DNA of 64,000 nt from Oxalobacteraceae bacterium OTU3CAMAD1 (GCA_024123915.1 CP099650.1:3224001-3288000), one strand, 5' to 3'. Positions 17,999 through 26,671 are shown, numbered from the stretch's first letter. Program-made: numbers and translations. The notes: generated from the letters alone by a model not told the origin.

Positions 17999-19660
17999 TT
18001 ACCAGTTGCGGAAACGCTTGGGCGGCTGATACAAACCGCCCGATGCGCGCACCAGGTCTTTCATATTGCGGGCGGCCAGCAGGTCGCGTGTGGCAAGGCG
18101 CTTGTCGACGCCGAGGTCCTCCGCACGCTGAATGATGCCACGATCGCGCAGATTTTCCACCATGCGCGCGTCGCGTCCCAGTCCGACCGGTGTGTAGCCG
18201 GCCACGCCGCGTATCGCCTGCTCGCGCTCCTCGTCGGTGCGGCACAGCAGCAGGTTGGCGATGCCTTCCTCGGTCAGGATGTGGGTGACGTCGTCGCCGT
18301 AGATCATCACGGGCGGAATCGCCATTTTGGCCTGTTCCATCAACTCCCAGGCGTCGAGTTTTTCGACAAAGGCCGGCTGCATATGTTCGCGGAAGGTCTC
18401 CACCATCTGCACCACCAGCTTCTGGCCGCGCGGGATCGTGTTGCGGCCTTCGCGCGCCTGCTGGCCCGCCTTCAGCCACGCCGGACTGGCGTGGCGCCGT
18501 CCGCGCGCGTCCGCGCCCATGTTGGAGGCGCCGCCGAAGCCGGAGATGCGGCCCGCCGTCGCCGTCGACGAATTGCCCTGCAAATCGATTTGCAGGGTCG
18601 AGCCGATGAACATGTCGCAGGCGTAGTGTCCGGCGGCCTGGCACATGGCGCGGTTGCTGCGCATCGTGCCGTCGGGGCCGATGGCGAAGACGTCGGGCCG
18701 CGCATGGATGTAGTCCTCCATGCCCAGCTCCGAGCCGAACGAATGGACCGATTGCACGAAGCCTGCTTCGATCGCCGGAATCAGCGCCGGGTGCGGGTTG
18801 AGCGCCCAATGCTTGCCGATCTTGCCGCGCAGGCCGAGCGACTCGGCGTAGGTCGGCAGCAGCAGTTCGATGGCGGCGGTGTCGAAGCCGATGCCGTGGT
18901 TCAGGCGCTGCACGCCGTATTCGGCGTAGATGCCTTTGATGGCCATCATCGCCATCAGCACCTGGATTTCCGAGATCTGCGCCGGATCGCGCGTGAACAG
19001 CGGTTCGATATAGTAGGGACGGGGCGACTGCACGACGAAATCGACCCAGTCGCCCGGCACGTCGACGCGCGGCACGCTGTCGACGATGCGGTTGACCTGG
19101 ACGATGACGATGCCCTGCTTGAAGGCGGTCGCCTCGACGATGGCCGGCGTGTCCTCGGTGTTCGGGCCGGTGTACAGGTTGCCGTGGCGGTCGGCCGCCT
19201 CCGCCGCGATCAGACACACGCGCGGCGGCAGGTCGATGAAGTAGCGGCTGAACAGCTCCAGATAAGTGTGGATCGCGCCGATATTCAGTTTGCCGGCCGA
19301 CGCCAGCCGCGCCACGCGCGCCGCCTGCGGGCCGGAGAACGAAAAGTCCAGCTTGGAGGCGACGCCGCGCTCGAACACATCCAGATGCTCCGGCAGCGCC
19401 AGCACCGACTGCAGCATGTGCAGGTCGTTGACCCTTTCCGGATTCAGATGCGCGAGCGCGTGGCCGAGGAAGTCGGCCTGTTTCTGGTTATTCCCTTCAA
19501 GGCAAACACGGTCGCCGCATTCGATCACCGCGTGCAGCAGATCGGCGATGCGCGCGGCCGGCAGGCTTTTGCCCGTCAGGTCGGTGCCCAGTGCCGTGCC
19601 GGCGCGCTTGAGTCGTGCGGCGCGGTTAAGCTGCAAGGTGTTCCATGCGGCGACTGTCAT
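17999..19660 (-). CDS. mdcA: Malonate decarboxylase alpha subunit (acetyl-S-ACP:malonate ACP transferase) MdcA
   Basis: A 553-residue transferase that exchanges acetyl for malonyl on MdcC. It starts 'MTVAAWNTLQLNRAARLKRAG' and carries MdcA blocks such as 'AEAADRHGNLYTGPNTEDTPAIVEATAFKQGIVIVQVN' and 'GIGFDTAAIELLLPTYAESLGLRGKIGKHWALNPHPALIPAIEAGFV'. It is the first enzymatic gene of the operon and abuts dctM with no spacer. Confidence 0.93.
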   Translation of the reverse strand: MTVAAWNTLQLNRAARLKRAGTALGTDLTGKSLPAARIADLLHAVIECGDRVCLEGNNQKQADFLGHALAHLNPERVNDLHMLQSVLALPEHLDVFERGVASKLDFSFSGPQAARVARLASAGKLNIGAIHTYLELFSRYFIDLPPRVCLIAAEAADRHGNLYTGPNTEDTPAIVEATAFKQGIVIVQVNRIVDSVPRVDVPGDWVDFVVQSPRPYYIEPLFTRDPAQISEIQVLMAMMAIKGIYAEYGVQRLNHGIGFDTAAIELLLPTYAESLGLRGKIGKHWALNPHPALIPAIEAGFVQSVHSFGSELGMEDYIHARPDVFAIGPDGTMRSNRAMCQAAGHYACDMFIGSTLQIDLQGNSSTATAGRISGFGGASNMGADARGRRHASPAWLKAGQQAREGRNTIPRGQKLVVQMVETFREHMQPAFVEKLDAWELMEQAKMAIPPVMIYGDDVTHILTEEGIANLLLCRTDEEREQAIRGVAGYTPVGLGRDARMVENLRDRGIIQRAEDLGVDKRLATRDLLAARNMKDLVRASGGLYQPPKRFRNW

Positions 19661-21010
19661 TTACTTTGCTCCCATAATCATGTCAGGCAGGCCTGTGGCG
19701 ATGGACGGGAACAGGCATAACAAAATCACCGCCACGAACATCAGCACCAGGAAGGGGAACACGCCCCAGATCACATCCTTGAGCGGTATGTCTGGCGCGA
19801 TGTTCTTGATAACGAATATATTGAGCCCCACCGGCGGATGGATCAAGCCCATTTCCATCACCACGGTCATCACCACGCCAAACCAGATCAGGTCGAAACC
19901 CGCGTCTTTCAATGGCGGCAGGATGATCGGCGCCGTCATCAGGATAATCGAAACCGGGGGCAGGAAGAAGCCGAAGACGACCACCATCAGCAAAATCACC
20001 GTCAACAGCAGCCATTTCGACAGGTGCAGGCTGACCACCCAGTTCGCGGCCGACTGGCTGATGTGCAGATAGCTCATCACGTAGGAGTACAGCAGCGACA
20101 TCCCTATGATCAGCAATAGCATCGTCGATTCCTTGATCGATGAGCTGAGGATGGGGGACAGGTCCTTCGGCTTCCACACGCCGTAGATCACGGCCAGCAG
20201 CACCATCGCCAGCAGCGCGCCCAGGCCCGCCGTCTCGGACGGGGTGGCGAAACCGCCGTAGAGCGCGACCATCACGCCGATCAGCAGCACGATGAACGGC
20301 AGCACGCGCGGCAGCATTTCCACTTTTTGCTTCAAGGTGAAATGCTCGTCCTCCAGGTAGGGCGACTTTTCGCCGCCGTTCTGGTAGATGGCCAGCGCCA
20401 TTTTGTATTCCTTCTGCGCGCGGTAGACGGCGTAGCCGGCGAACAGCGCGACCAGCAGGACGCCGGGACCGATACCGGCCAGGAAAAGGCGGCCCAGCGA
20501 TTGCTCGGCGGCGACCGCGTACAGGATCATCGTGATCGACGGCGGCAGCAGGATGCCCAGCGTGCCGCCGGCGGCGATGATGCCGGCCGCGAAACCGGGC
20601 GAGTAGCCGCGTTTGCGCATTTCCGGTATCCCCGCCGAGCCGATGGCCGAGCAGGTGGCCGGCGACGAACCGGCCATGGCGGCGAACAGCGCGCAGGCGA
20701 ACACGTTGGCGATACCCAGGCCGCCGGGAACCTTGTGCATCCACGTGTGGATGGCGGAGTACAGGTCCTTGCCGGCCGGTGATTTGCCGATGGCCGCGCC
20801 CTTCAGGATGAACAGTGGGATCGACAGCAGCGTGATCGACGCCATCTCCTCGTAGACGTTCTGCGTGATCGTGTCGAGCGAGGAGGAGGGCATGAAGAAG
20901 TACATGAAGCCCGTCGCCACCACCCCAAGGGCGAAGGCGATCGGCATCCCGGAGAACATCACCACCAGGGTGACGGCGCCATACAGCGCGCCCAGAGTCA
21001 GTTCGCTCAT
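19661..21010 (-). CDS. TRAP transporter large permease (DctM type), probable malonate uptake
   Basis: A 449-residue membrane protein with about 12 helices and DctM signatures: 'FALGVVATGFMYFF', 'GSSPATCSAIGSAGIPEMRKRGY' and 'GTLGILLPPSITMILYAVAAEQSLGRLFLAGIGPGVLL'. It works with DctQ and DctP as a sodium- or proton-driven secondary importer. It overlaps dctQ by 4 nt and its stop directly precedes the mdcA start, so malonate is the most likely cargo (compare the MatPQM TRAP system of rhizobia). Confidence 0.9.
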   Translation of the reverse strand: MSELTLGALYGAVTLVVMFSGMPIAFALGVVATGFMYFFMPSSSLDTITQNVYEEMASITLLSIPLFILKGAAIGKSPAGKDLYSAIHTWMHKVPGGLGIANVFACALFAAMAGSSPATCSAIGSAGIPEMRKRGYSPGFAAGIIAAGGTLGILLPPSITMILYAVAAEQSLGRLFLAGIGPGVLLVALFAGYAVYRAQKEYKMALAIYQNGGEKSPYLEDEHFTLKQKVEMLPRVLPFIVLLIGVMVALYGGFATPSETAGLGALLAMVLLAVIYGVWKPKDLSPILSSSIKESTMLLLIIGMSLLYSYVMSYLHISQSAANWVVSLHLSKWLLLTVILLMVVVFGFFLPPVSIILMTAPIILPPLKDAGFDLIWFGVVMTVVMEMGLIHPPVGLNIFVIKNIAPDIPLKDVIWGVFPFLVLMFVAVILLCLFPSIATGLPDMIMGAK

Positions 21011-21570
21011 GCCGCACGCTCCACTGTTGGTTTATTGGTCATTCTTGCCAGTGTTTGCAGCACGATCTGGAGGGTCAGCAAGGTCATGCCGGCGGCCATC
21101 ATCGAGTACGGTATCCACAGCGGCGGCGCGAAGGTCGACGACGTGGTCTGGCCATCGACCCAGGCTTCGTGGAACAGCGCCCACGATTTCCACGCGAAGA
21201 AGGCGCAGAACAGCGCCGAGACCAGGTCGACGAACAGCAGGCGCGCCGCGTTGACGCCGCGCGGCAGCAGCGAAGCCACCGCCTCGATGCCGATATGGCC
21301 GCGATGCGACTGCACGAAGGCCGTGCAGAAGAACGTCACGCCGACCAGCATGAACACCGACGCCTCGTCCTGCCAGTCGGTCGGCGCGTTGAAGAAGTAA
21401 CGCGACACCACCGAATAGGTCAGCACGATGGCGGTGAGCACCAGCGCGATCATCGACAGCAGCAGCAACGCGCGGTTCAGGCGGTCGAGCAGCGCGGTCG
21501 CCGCCGCCACGATGGCGTTGTCGGGCGGCGCGGGGCCGCGGCCCGGCTCCAGCTCGAAGCCGTGGCTCAT
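21007..21570 (-). CDS. TRAP transporter small permease (DctQ type)
   Basis: A 187-residue protein with four hydrophobic helices and the DctQ motif 'YFFNAPTDWQDEASVFMLVGVTFFCTAFVQSHRGHIGIE', where the W-x-x-E-x-x-x-F pattern is diagnostic. It bridges the binding protein and the large permease. Its start overlaps the dctP stop by 4 nt. Confidence 0.9.
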   Translation of the reverse strand: MSHGFELEPGRGPAPPDNAIVAAATALLDRLNRALLLLSMIALVLTAIVLTYSVVSRYFFNAPTDWQDEASVFMLVGVTFFCTAFVQSHRGHIGIEAVASLLPRGVNAARLLFVDLVSALFCAFFAWKSWALFHEAWVDGQTTSSTFAPPLWIPYSMMAAGMTLLTLQIVLQTLARMTNKPTVERAA

Positions 21571-22583
21571 AGCGTTTGCTCCGCCAGCTTCAGCAGTTTG
21601 GCGCAGTTATCGTTCTTTTCGCCGTAATCCTTCCAGGCGGTGGTGCGGGCGATGGCCTGCCATTTTTTCACCACGGCCGGGTTCAGGTCGACCACCTTGG
21701 CGCCGACTTTCTGATAGACGGCGGCCACCTGGATGTCGTCGGCCTTGGCCGATTTCATGGCGAAGGCCTCAAGCTCGGCGCCGACGGTCAGGATCAGCTG
21801 CTGCTGGTCCTTCGGCAGCTTGTCGAAGATCGCGCGCGACATCATCAGCGGCTCGAACATGAACCAGTAGGCGCCGTTGCGGCCCGTGGTCAGCGCCTTC
21901 GATACTTCTTCGAGGCGGAACGAGATCAGCGAGGTGGAGGAGGTCAGCGCCGCTTCCATCGCGCCGGTCTGCATGGCGGCGTAGATTTCGTTCGACGGCA
22001 GCGACACCACGGCGGCGCCTGCGGCCTTGAGGATCAGGTCCATCTCGCGCGAGCCGCCGCGTATCTTCATGCCCTTGGCGTCATCCGGATCGACCACCGG
22101 CTTGGTGCGCGAGGCGACGCCGCCGGCCTGCCAGATCCAGCTCACCAGCACGATGCCTTTTTCGTACAGGATGCGACTGAGTTCCTTGCCCACTTCGGCG
22201 TTCTTCCAGCTGTACGCCTGTTCGTATGACGTCACCAGCCCCGGCATCAGGCCGATGTTCACCTCGGGGACTTCGCCGCCGGCATACGACAGCGGCACCA
22301 GCGACAGATCGAGCGCGCCTTTGCGCATGGCCGAGAACTGGGCGTTGGTCTTCATCAGCGAGGAACCCGGATAAATCTCGAATTTCATCGCGCCCTTGGA
22401 GCGTTTTTCCACTTCTGCCGCGAACATGCGGGTCATGCGGTCGCGGAAGTCGCCTTCGTTGATCGTCCCGCCCGGGAACTGATGGGAGATTTTGAGCGTC
22501 TTCGTCTGCGCCCATGCTGGTTGAAACAACAACGGGCTTGTGGCCAGTGCGGCGAGTACGGACCTGCGGGTAAAAGTGGTCAT
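21567..22583 (-). CDS. TRAP transporter periplasmic solute-binding protein (DctP type)
   Basis: A 338-residue secreted binding protein. It begins 'MTTFTRRSVLAALATSPLLFQPAWAQ', a twin-arginine-like or Sec signal with cleavage after AWA. The DctP fold follows, with 'GAMKFEIYPGSSLMKTNAQFSAMRKGALDLSLVP' and the carboxylate-binding arginine in 'GMKIRGGSREMDLILKAAGA'. ATG 22583 is chosen over a TTG four codons upstream because GGAGG sits at the right distance. It is the first gene of the dctPQM-mdcACDEGBH unit, read from the promoter at 22613-22641. Confidence 0.9.
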   Translation of the reverse strand: MTTFTRRSVLAALATSPLLFQPAWAQTKTLKISHQFPGGTINEGDFRDRMTRMFAAEVEKRSKGAMKFEIYPGSSLMKTNAQFSAMRKGALDLSLVPLSYAGGEVPEVNIGLMPGLVTSYEQAYSWKNAEVGKELSRILYEKGIVLVSWIWQAGGVASRTKPVVDPDDAKGMKIRGGSREMDLILKAAGAAVVSLPSNEIYAAMQTGAMEAALTSSTSLISFRLEEVSKALTTGRNGAYWFMFEPLMMSRAIFDKLPKDQQQLILTVGAELEAFAMKSAKADDIQVAAVYQKVGAKVVDLNPAVVKKWQAIARTTAWKDYGEKNDNCAKLLKLAEQTL

Positions 22584-22612
22584 ACATTCCTCCAAGAAAT
22601 TGATGTCTAGAA

Positions 22613-22641
22613 ATATTATCTTTATTGCATACGATATGCAA
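22613..22641 (-). promoter_or_regulatory. Candidate promoter of the dctPQM-mdc operon
   Basis: On the minus strand TTGCAT (22641-22636) and TAATAT (22618-22613) are separated by 17 bp. The palindromic operator at 22624-22642 covers the -35 box and most of the spacer, so a bound regulator would block this promoter. Confidence 0.5.
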
Positions 22642-22642
22642 T
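22624..22642. promoter_or_regulatory. Palindromic operator between the mdc operon and its GntR regulator
   Basis: ATTGCATACGATATGCAAT is a perfect 8-bp inverted repeat with a 3-bp centre. A second near-palindrome, TATGTATACAAG, lies at 22652-22663 and resembles, from memory, the reported MdcY site ATTGTATACAAT of Acinetobacter (9 of 12 positions). Both lie in the divergent intergenic region. Confidence 0.6.
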
Positions 22643-22682
22643 CTTCTTTTTTATGTATACAAGATCGTTCACCGTGGATACA

Positions 22683-22710
22683 TTGTCAAGGTCAAATTCG
22701 CATTTATAAT
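22683..22710 (+). promoter_or_regulatory. Sigma-70 promoter of the GntR regulator gene
   Basis: TTGTCA (22683) and a perfect TATAAT (22705) are separated by 16 bp. Transcription would start near 22717, which rules out the upstream in-frame starts and supports ATG 22742. Confidence 0.6.
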
Positions 22711-22741
22711 GAAGCCTGTATTACGGAGGCATCGCAAACCC

Positions 22742-23404
22742 ATGACTAACCATTCCGCAAGCTTGCGCGAACAAATAGAAGAAATGATCGCGGTCGGCGT
22801 GTTCAAGCCCGGCCAGCATCTGGACGAGACCGAACTGGCGACGCGCTTCGGCGTCTCGCGCACGCCGATCCGCGAAACGCTGATACAGCTGGCGTCAATG
22901 GGGCTGGTGGTGATCCGGCCACGGCGCGGCGCCATCGTGGCCGAATTGGGGCCGCAGCAGCTGGTGGAGATGTTCGAGGTGATGTCGGAACTGGAGTCGA
23001 CCTGCGGCCGGCTGGCGGCGCGGCGCATGACGCCGGAGGAGCAGAAGGCTTTGCTGGCGGCACACGAGGCCTGCCTGGCGGCGATGCAGGCGCACGAGCC
23101 GGATGACTATTACTACAAGAACGAAGTGTTCCACGAGGCGATCTACGCCGGCAGCCATAACCAGTTCTTGATCGAGCAGACGCGCAATCTGTACCGGCGC
23201 CTGCGGCCATATCGCCGCCTGCAGCTGCGCGTGCGCGACCGGCTGGCCAATTCCTATCGGGAGCATGAAGGGGTGGTGCAGGCCATCGTGTCCGGTGACG
23301 GCGACCTGGCGGCGCGGCTGCTGCGCGATCACGTGATGATACAGGGGCAGCGCTTTTCGGACCTGATGGCGTCCCTGCCGCAGTTGACGCAGGACGCGGC
23401 TTAA
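22742..23404 (+). CDS. mdcY: GntR-family (FadR/FCD) transcriptional regulator, MdcY-like
   Basis: About 220 residues from ATG 22742. The winged HTH is at residues 5-70 ('LREQIEEMIAVGVFKPGQHLDETELATRFGVSRTPIRETLIQLASMGLVVIRPRRGAIV'), followed by an all-helical FCD ligand domain with 'EVFHEAIYAGSHNQFLIEQTR', whose histidines typically bind metal. The divergent position and the operator in between make it the probable malonate-responsive repressor of the mdc operon, as MdcY is in Acinetobacter. The open frame extends upstream, but the promoter at 22683-22710 excludes those starts. The symbol is by role and context. Confidence 0.82.
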   Translation: MTNHSASLREQIEEMIAVGVFKPGQHLDETELATRFGVSRTPIRETLIQLASMGLVVIRPRRGAIVAELGPQQLVEMFEVMSELESTCGRLAARRMTPEEQKALLAAHEACLAAMQAHEPDDYYYKNEVFHEAIYAGSHNQFLIEQTRNLYRRLRPYRRLQLRVRDRLANSYREHEGVVQAIVSGDGDLAARLLRDHVMIQGQRFSDLMASLPQLTQDAA

Positions 23405-23419
23405 TTTCGCCGCGCTGGA

Positions 23420-23881
23420 TTACTCCTGGCTGGCTGCGCCGCGCATGATGCGCACCGGTTTGATGTTGGAGCTGGCCGGATCGGCAGGTAGCATGTCGGC
23501 CAGGGTCTGTTTGTCCAACACGTCCAGGAAGGCTTTGGTGGCGTCGTTGAGCGTATGTTTGAGGCGGCAGTCCGGCGTCAGCGGACAGGTATCGTTGGCG
23601 CGGTCGAAGCACTCGGCCATGAAAAAATCCGTCTCGGTTGCCCGCACCAGGGCGCCGATGTTGATGTCCTTCGGCTCCTTACCGAGGCGCAGGCCGCCGT
23701 TGCGGCCGCGTACCGTCTCCACCAGCCCGGACTGGCCCAGCTGATAGACCACTTTCATCAAATGGTTTTTCGAGATCACATGCAGGTCGGCGATATCCTG
23801 GATGGTCACCAGGCGATCCCGATTCGCGCTGAGGAAGAGCAGCGTTCGCAGCGAATAGTCGGTAAAAGAGGTCAGTCGCAT
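23420..23881 (-). CDS. nsrR: Rrf2-family regulator, NsrR-like
   Basis: A 153-residue winged-HTH protein starting 'MRLTSFTDYSLRTLLFLSAN', the NsrR N-terminus, with 'SKNHLMKVVYQLGQSGLVETVRGRNGGLRL' as recognition helix and wing. Cys91, Cys99 and Cys105 are spaced as the iron-sulfur ligands of NsrR, which senses nitric oxide. No hmp or other nitrosative-stress target is in the window. A small inverted repeat (CTTAA/TTAAG, 23891-23906) lies just upstream and may be autoregulatory. Confidence 0.82.
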   Translation of the reverse strand: MRLTSFTDYSLRTLLFLSANRDRLVTIQDIADLHVISKNHLMKVVYQLGQSGLVETVRGRNGGLRLGKEPKDINIGALVRATETDFFMAECFDRANDTCPLTPDCRLKHTLNDATKAFLDVLDKQTLADMLPADPASSNIKPVRIMRGAASQE

Positions 23882-23998
23882 TGATGGGTACTTAAGACAG
23901 TTTAAGGCGCTATTCTAACCGCGGATGTATATTCGTGCGTGGGCGTACGGACAATAGCTTCCAGGGAACGCAGACTTAGTCAACATCAAGGAGGAACC

Positions 23999-24250
23999 AT
24001 GGTTAACGAAGATACGCGCCGCCAGTTCGTCAACGAGCTTTGGCAGCGTTTTGAGGAATTACAGCAGTGGGCGGAAGAGAATTGGCCGGACAAGGAAAAT
24101 CCGCTGTCCAGCGCCGATTTTGTCGAGTCGCGCAAGGAGATACTGGGCTTGCGCAATCCGGCGCAGGCGCCGGGCGGGTTGCCGGCGGACCGCGAGCCGG
24201 AGCAGGGCGGCGCCCAGTATGTGAATGTGAATCCCGCCCCGTGGCCTTAA
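23999..24250 (+). CDS. Small acidic hypothetical protein
   Basis: An 83-residue protein from ATG 23999, preceded by an excellent AGGAGG ribosome site. The N-terminal half is helical and acidic ('NELWQRFEELQQWAEENWPDKENPLSSADFVESRKEI'), and the tail is Pro/Gly-rich. There is no signal or membrane segment. I do not recognise a family. It is divergent from nsrR and precedes a BIME-like repeat. Confidence 0.65.
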   Translation: MVNEDTRRQFVNELWQRFEELQQWAEENWPDKENPLSSADFVESRKEILGLRNPAQAPGGLPADREPEQGGAQYVNVNPAPWP

Positions 24251-24264
24251 GGCAGGTCTAGAGA

Positions 24265-24362
24265 CACGTAGGGCGGATTAGGCGGAACGCCGTAATCGGC
24301 CATCTATGAGCCGCCGACGGCGCATACATGGCGGATTACGCTTCGCTAATCCGCCCTACGTG
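24265..24362. repeat. BIME-like palindromic repeat, copy 2
   Basis: Outer arms CACGTAGGGCGGATTA and TAATCCGCCCTACGTG face each other around a core containing GAGCCGCCGACGG. It lies between convergent genes (small acidic protein and bcr-type pump). Confidence 0.9.
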
Positions 24363-24374
24363 TAACCTCGTAAC

Positions 24375-25556
24375 TCAATGGGTTACGGGCTTGCCCGTTT
24401 GTGCCAGCAACCATGCAATCACGCTCAGCACCAGGCTCGCCAGCACGCCCCACGCCAACTTCAGCGCGCTGTCGAACAGCAGCGGCGCGACCAGCCCCGA
24501 AACCAGCGCAAACAACAGCATCTGAATAAACGACTGCATCGACGACGCCAGCCCGCTATTGTTCGGGAAGTAGTCCAGCGCGATCATCGACAGCGGCGTC
24601 ATGGCCAGCGCCAGTCCGAACGAGTAGATAAACAGCGGCATCACCGCCCAGGGCACCGCCGCCACATAATAGTAGTTGTAGGCGACATTGATCACGCCCG
24701 CTGCGATCATGACGGCAAAGCCCATCCACGCCTGCGTCTTGCGCGCGAACGTATGCGCGAATTTTCCGGACAACGCCGACCCCACCACCATGCCGCCGAT
24801 CAGCGGCACGAACATCCACGCGAACGCCGTCTCCGGCAGATGCAAAATGTTCATGACAAAGTAGGCGGCCGAGCCGATATACAGCGCCACGCCGGCAAAG
24901 CACATGCCCACCGCGATCGACAGCAGCAGGAAGTGGTGGTGACACAGCACCTTCCAGTAGTTTTTTGCGATTGGTGCAAGGTGGAACGGGTGGCGGTCCT
25001 TGACGGCCAGGCTTTCCGGCAGCGCGCGCTGCACGGCGACGAACATCAGGATGCCGAAGGCGGCCAGGAACCAGAACACCGAGCGCCAGCCGAAACCGAC
25101 CTGCAGCCAGCCACCCAGCACCGGCGCGATAGCCGGGGCCAAACCGAACACCATCATGATATGTGCCAAGATCTTCTGCGCCTCGGCGCCGGAGAATCGA
25201 TCCATGACGATAGCGCGGCCAACCACCGAGCCGGCGCCGGCGGCCAGTCCCTGCACCACGCGGCAGGCCAGCAGGACGCCGATCGATGGCGCCATCGCCG
25301 CGCCGATCGAGGCGGCAATATACAGCACCAGCGAAATCAGGATCACCGGACGACGGCCGAAGGAGTCCGACAGGGTGCCGTAGAACAGCATCATGAAGGC
25401 GAAGCAGAACAGGAACATGCTCAGGGTCTGCTGGATGACCAGCGGACTGGCGTCGAAGGTCTGGGCGATGGCCGGGAAGGACGGCAGGTAGGTGTCGATG
25501 GCCAGCGGTCCGACCATGGTCAGCCCGGCCAGCAGCAGTGTCAGCAAAATATTCAT
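24375..25556 (-). CDS. Bcr/CflA-type multidrug efflux MFS transporter
   Basis: A 393-residue, 12-helix carrier. It starts 'LLAGLTMVGPLAIDTYLPSFPAIAQTF', the family's TM1 motif with the conserved Asp. 'FYGTLSDSFGRRPVILISLVLYIAAS' is the MFS loop 2-3 motif, and 'GLAAGAGSVVGRAIVMDRF' motif C lies in TM5. These proteins export drugs (bicyclomycin, chloramphenicol class) or, in some cases, cysteine or dipeptides, by proton antiport. It is divergent from cysE with a palindrome between them. Confidence 0.88.
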   Translation of the reverse strand: MNILLTLLLAGLTMVGPLAIDTYLPSFPAIAQTFDASPLVIQQTLSMFLFCFAFMMLFYGTLSDSFGRRPVILISLVLYIAASIGAAMAPSIGVLLACRVVQGLAAGAGSVVGRAIVMDRFSGAEAQKILAHIMMVFGLAPAIAPVLGGWLQVGFGWRSVFWFLAAFGILMFVAVQRALPESLAVKDRHPFHLAPIAKNYWKVLCHHHFLLLSIAVGMCFAGVALYIGSAAYFVMNILHLPETAFAWMFVPLIGGMVVGSALSGKFAHTFARKTQAWMGFAVMIAAGVINVAYNYYYVAAVPWAVMPLFIYSFGLALAMTPLSMIALDYFPNNSGLASSMQSFIQMLLFALVSGLVAPLLFDSALKLAWGVLASLVLSVIAWLLAQTGKPVTH

Positions 25557-25594
25557 GAAAGGCGTATTGTTCGTCAGACCCGGTATTTTACGCG

Positions 25595-25613
25595 ATATGC
25601 GATTACCGCATAT
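25595..25613. promoter_or_regulatory. Palindrome between the efflux and serine acetyltransferase genes
   Basis: ATATGCG (25595-25601) and CGCATAT (25607-25613) form a perfect inverted repeat with a 5-bp spacer in the 155-bp divergent intergenic region. This is the shape of a dimeric regulator site; the cognate regulator is unknown. Confidence 0.4.
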
Positions 25614-25711
25614 TGAAGGGCAAAAAGCTTCGTTCTTATTTAAAGGCGCGGCGGCTAAGCTATAAAGTGGGTTACTACGCCCTCGTTTTGTATTCCTATA
25701 TTTGAGACATC

Positions 25712-26635
25712 ATGACCATCGATACTTTTGACGGAACCGGCGTGAAGCCGTCGCACTGGAATTTGGACAGCGTTGTAGAGCAACTGCGCGTCTCGCGCGA
25801 GGCGACGCATAATATCCGCCATCACGGCAAGGTCAGGGAGCTGCCGTCGCGGGAGGCGCTGACGATCATCGTCAACGGCCTGTCGGCGGTCTTGTTCCCC
25901 ACCCACTACGGCCGGCCAAACCTGACCGACGAAAGCATCGACTACTTTGTCGGCGATACGCTCAACACCACTTTGAACCGCCTGACCGAGCAGGTTAGGC
26001 GCGGCTTGCAGTTTTCGTGCGAGGAGGCGATCGTTGACGAGGAAAAGCTGACGCGCTGCGCGCACGCCATCACGCGCGAGTTCGCGGCGGGGTTGCCCGC
26101 CATCCGCGCGCTGGTGGTTTCCGACGTGCAGGCGGCGTTTTCCGGCGACCCGGCGGCGACGTCGGTGGCGGAGATCATGCTGTGCTATCCCGGCACGATC
26201 GCGATCCTGTATTATCGTTTGGCGCATAGCCTGCATCGCCTCGGGTCGCCGTTCCTGGCGCGCCTGATCTCCGATATCGGCCATTCGCTGACCGGCATCG
26301 ACATCCATCCGGGTGCGCAGATCGGCGGCAGCTTCTTCATCGACCACGGCACCGGCGTGGTGATCGGCGAGACGGCCATCATCGGCCAGCGCGTGCGCCT
26401 CTACCAGCATGTGACCCTGGGCGCCAAGCGCTTCCCGGCCGACGACAAGGGCATGCTGATCAAGGGCGTGCCGCGCCATCCGGTGGTGGAGGACGACGTG
26501 GTGATCTACGCCGGCGCGACGATCTTGGGCCGCATCACCATCGGCGCCGGTTCCACCATCGGCGGCAATGTGTGGCTCACGCAGAGCGTACCGGCGGGCA
26601 GCAATGTCTCGCAGGCTCAGATGCGCAACGACTAA
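25712..26635 (+). CDS. Serine O-acetyltransferase (CysE/EpsC-like)
   Basis: A 307-residue cytoplasmic enzyme that acetylates L-serine for cysteine synthesis. The first 180 residues are helical with the SAT domain ('YPGTIAILYYRLAHSLHRLGSPFLARLISDIGHSLTGIDIHPGAQIGGSFFIDHGTGVVIGET', including the catalytic Asp/His). A left-handed hexapeptide-repeat beta-helix follows ('VVEDDVVIYAGATILGRITIGAGSTIGGNVWLT'). It is longer at the N-terminus than E. coli CysE (273 residues). It stands next to the organosulfur cluster, supplying the acceptor for released sulfide or sulfite. Confidence 0.88.
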   Translation: MTIDTFDGTGVKPSHWNLDSVVEQLRVSREATHNIRHHGKVRELPSREALTIIVNGLSAVLFPTHYGRPNLTDESIDYFVGDTLNTTLNRLTEQVRRGLQFSCEEAIVDEEKLTRCAHAITREFAAGLPAIRALVVSDVQAAFSGDPAATSVAEIMLCYPGTIAILYYRLAHSLHRLGSPFLARLISDIGHSLTGIDIHPGAQIGGSFFIDHGTGVVIGETAIIGQRVRLYQHVTLGAKRFPADDKGMLIKGVPRHPVVEDDVVIYAGATILGRITIGAGSTIGGNVWLTQSVPAGSNVSQAQMRND

Positions 26636-26671
26636 ACCCCGCCCCCTTTTAGCGATACGCCGGAGCTACCA

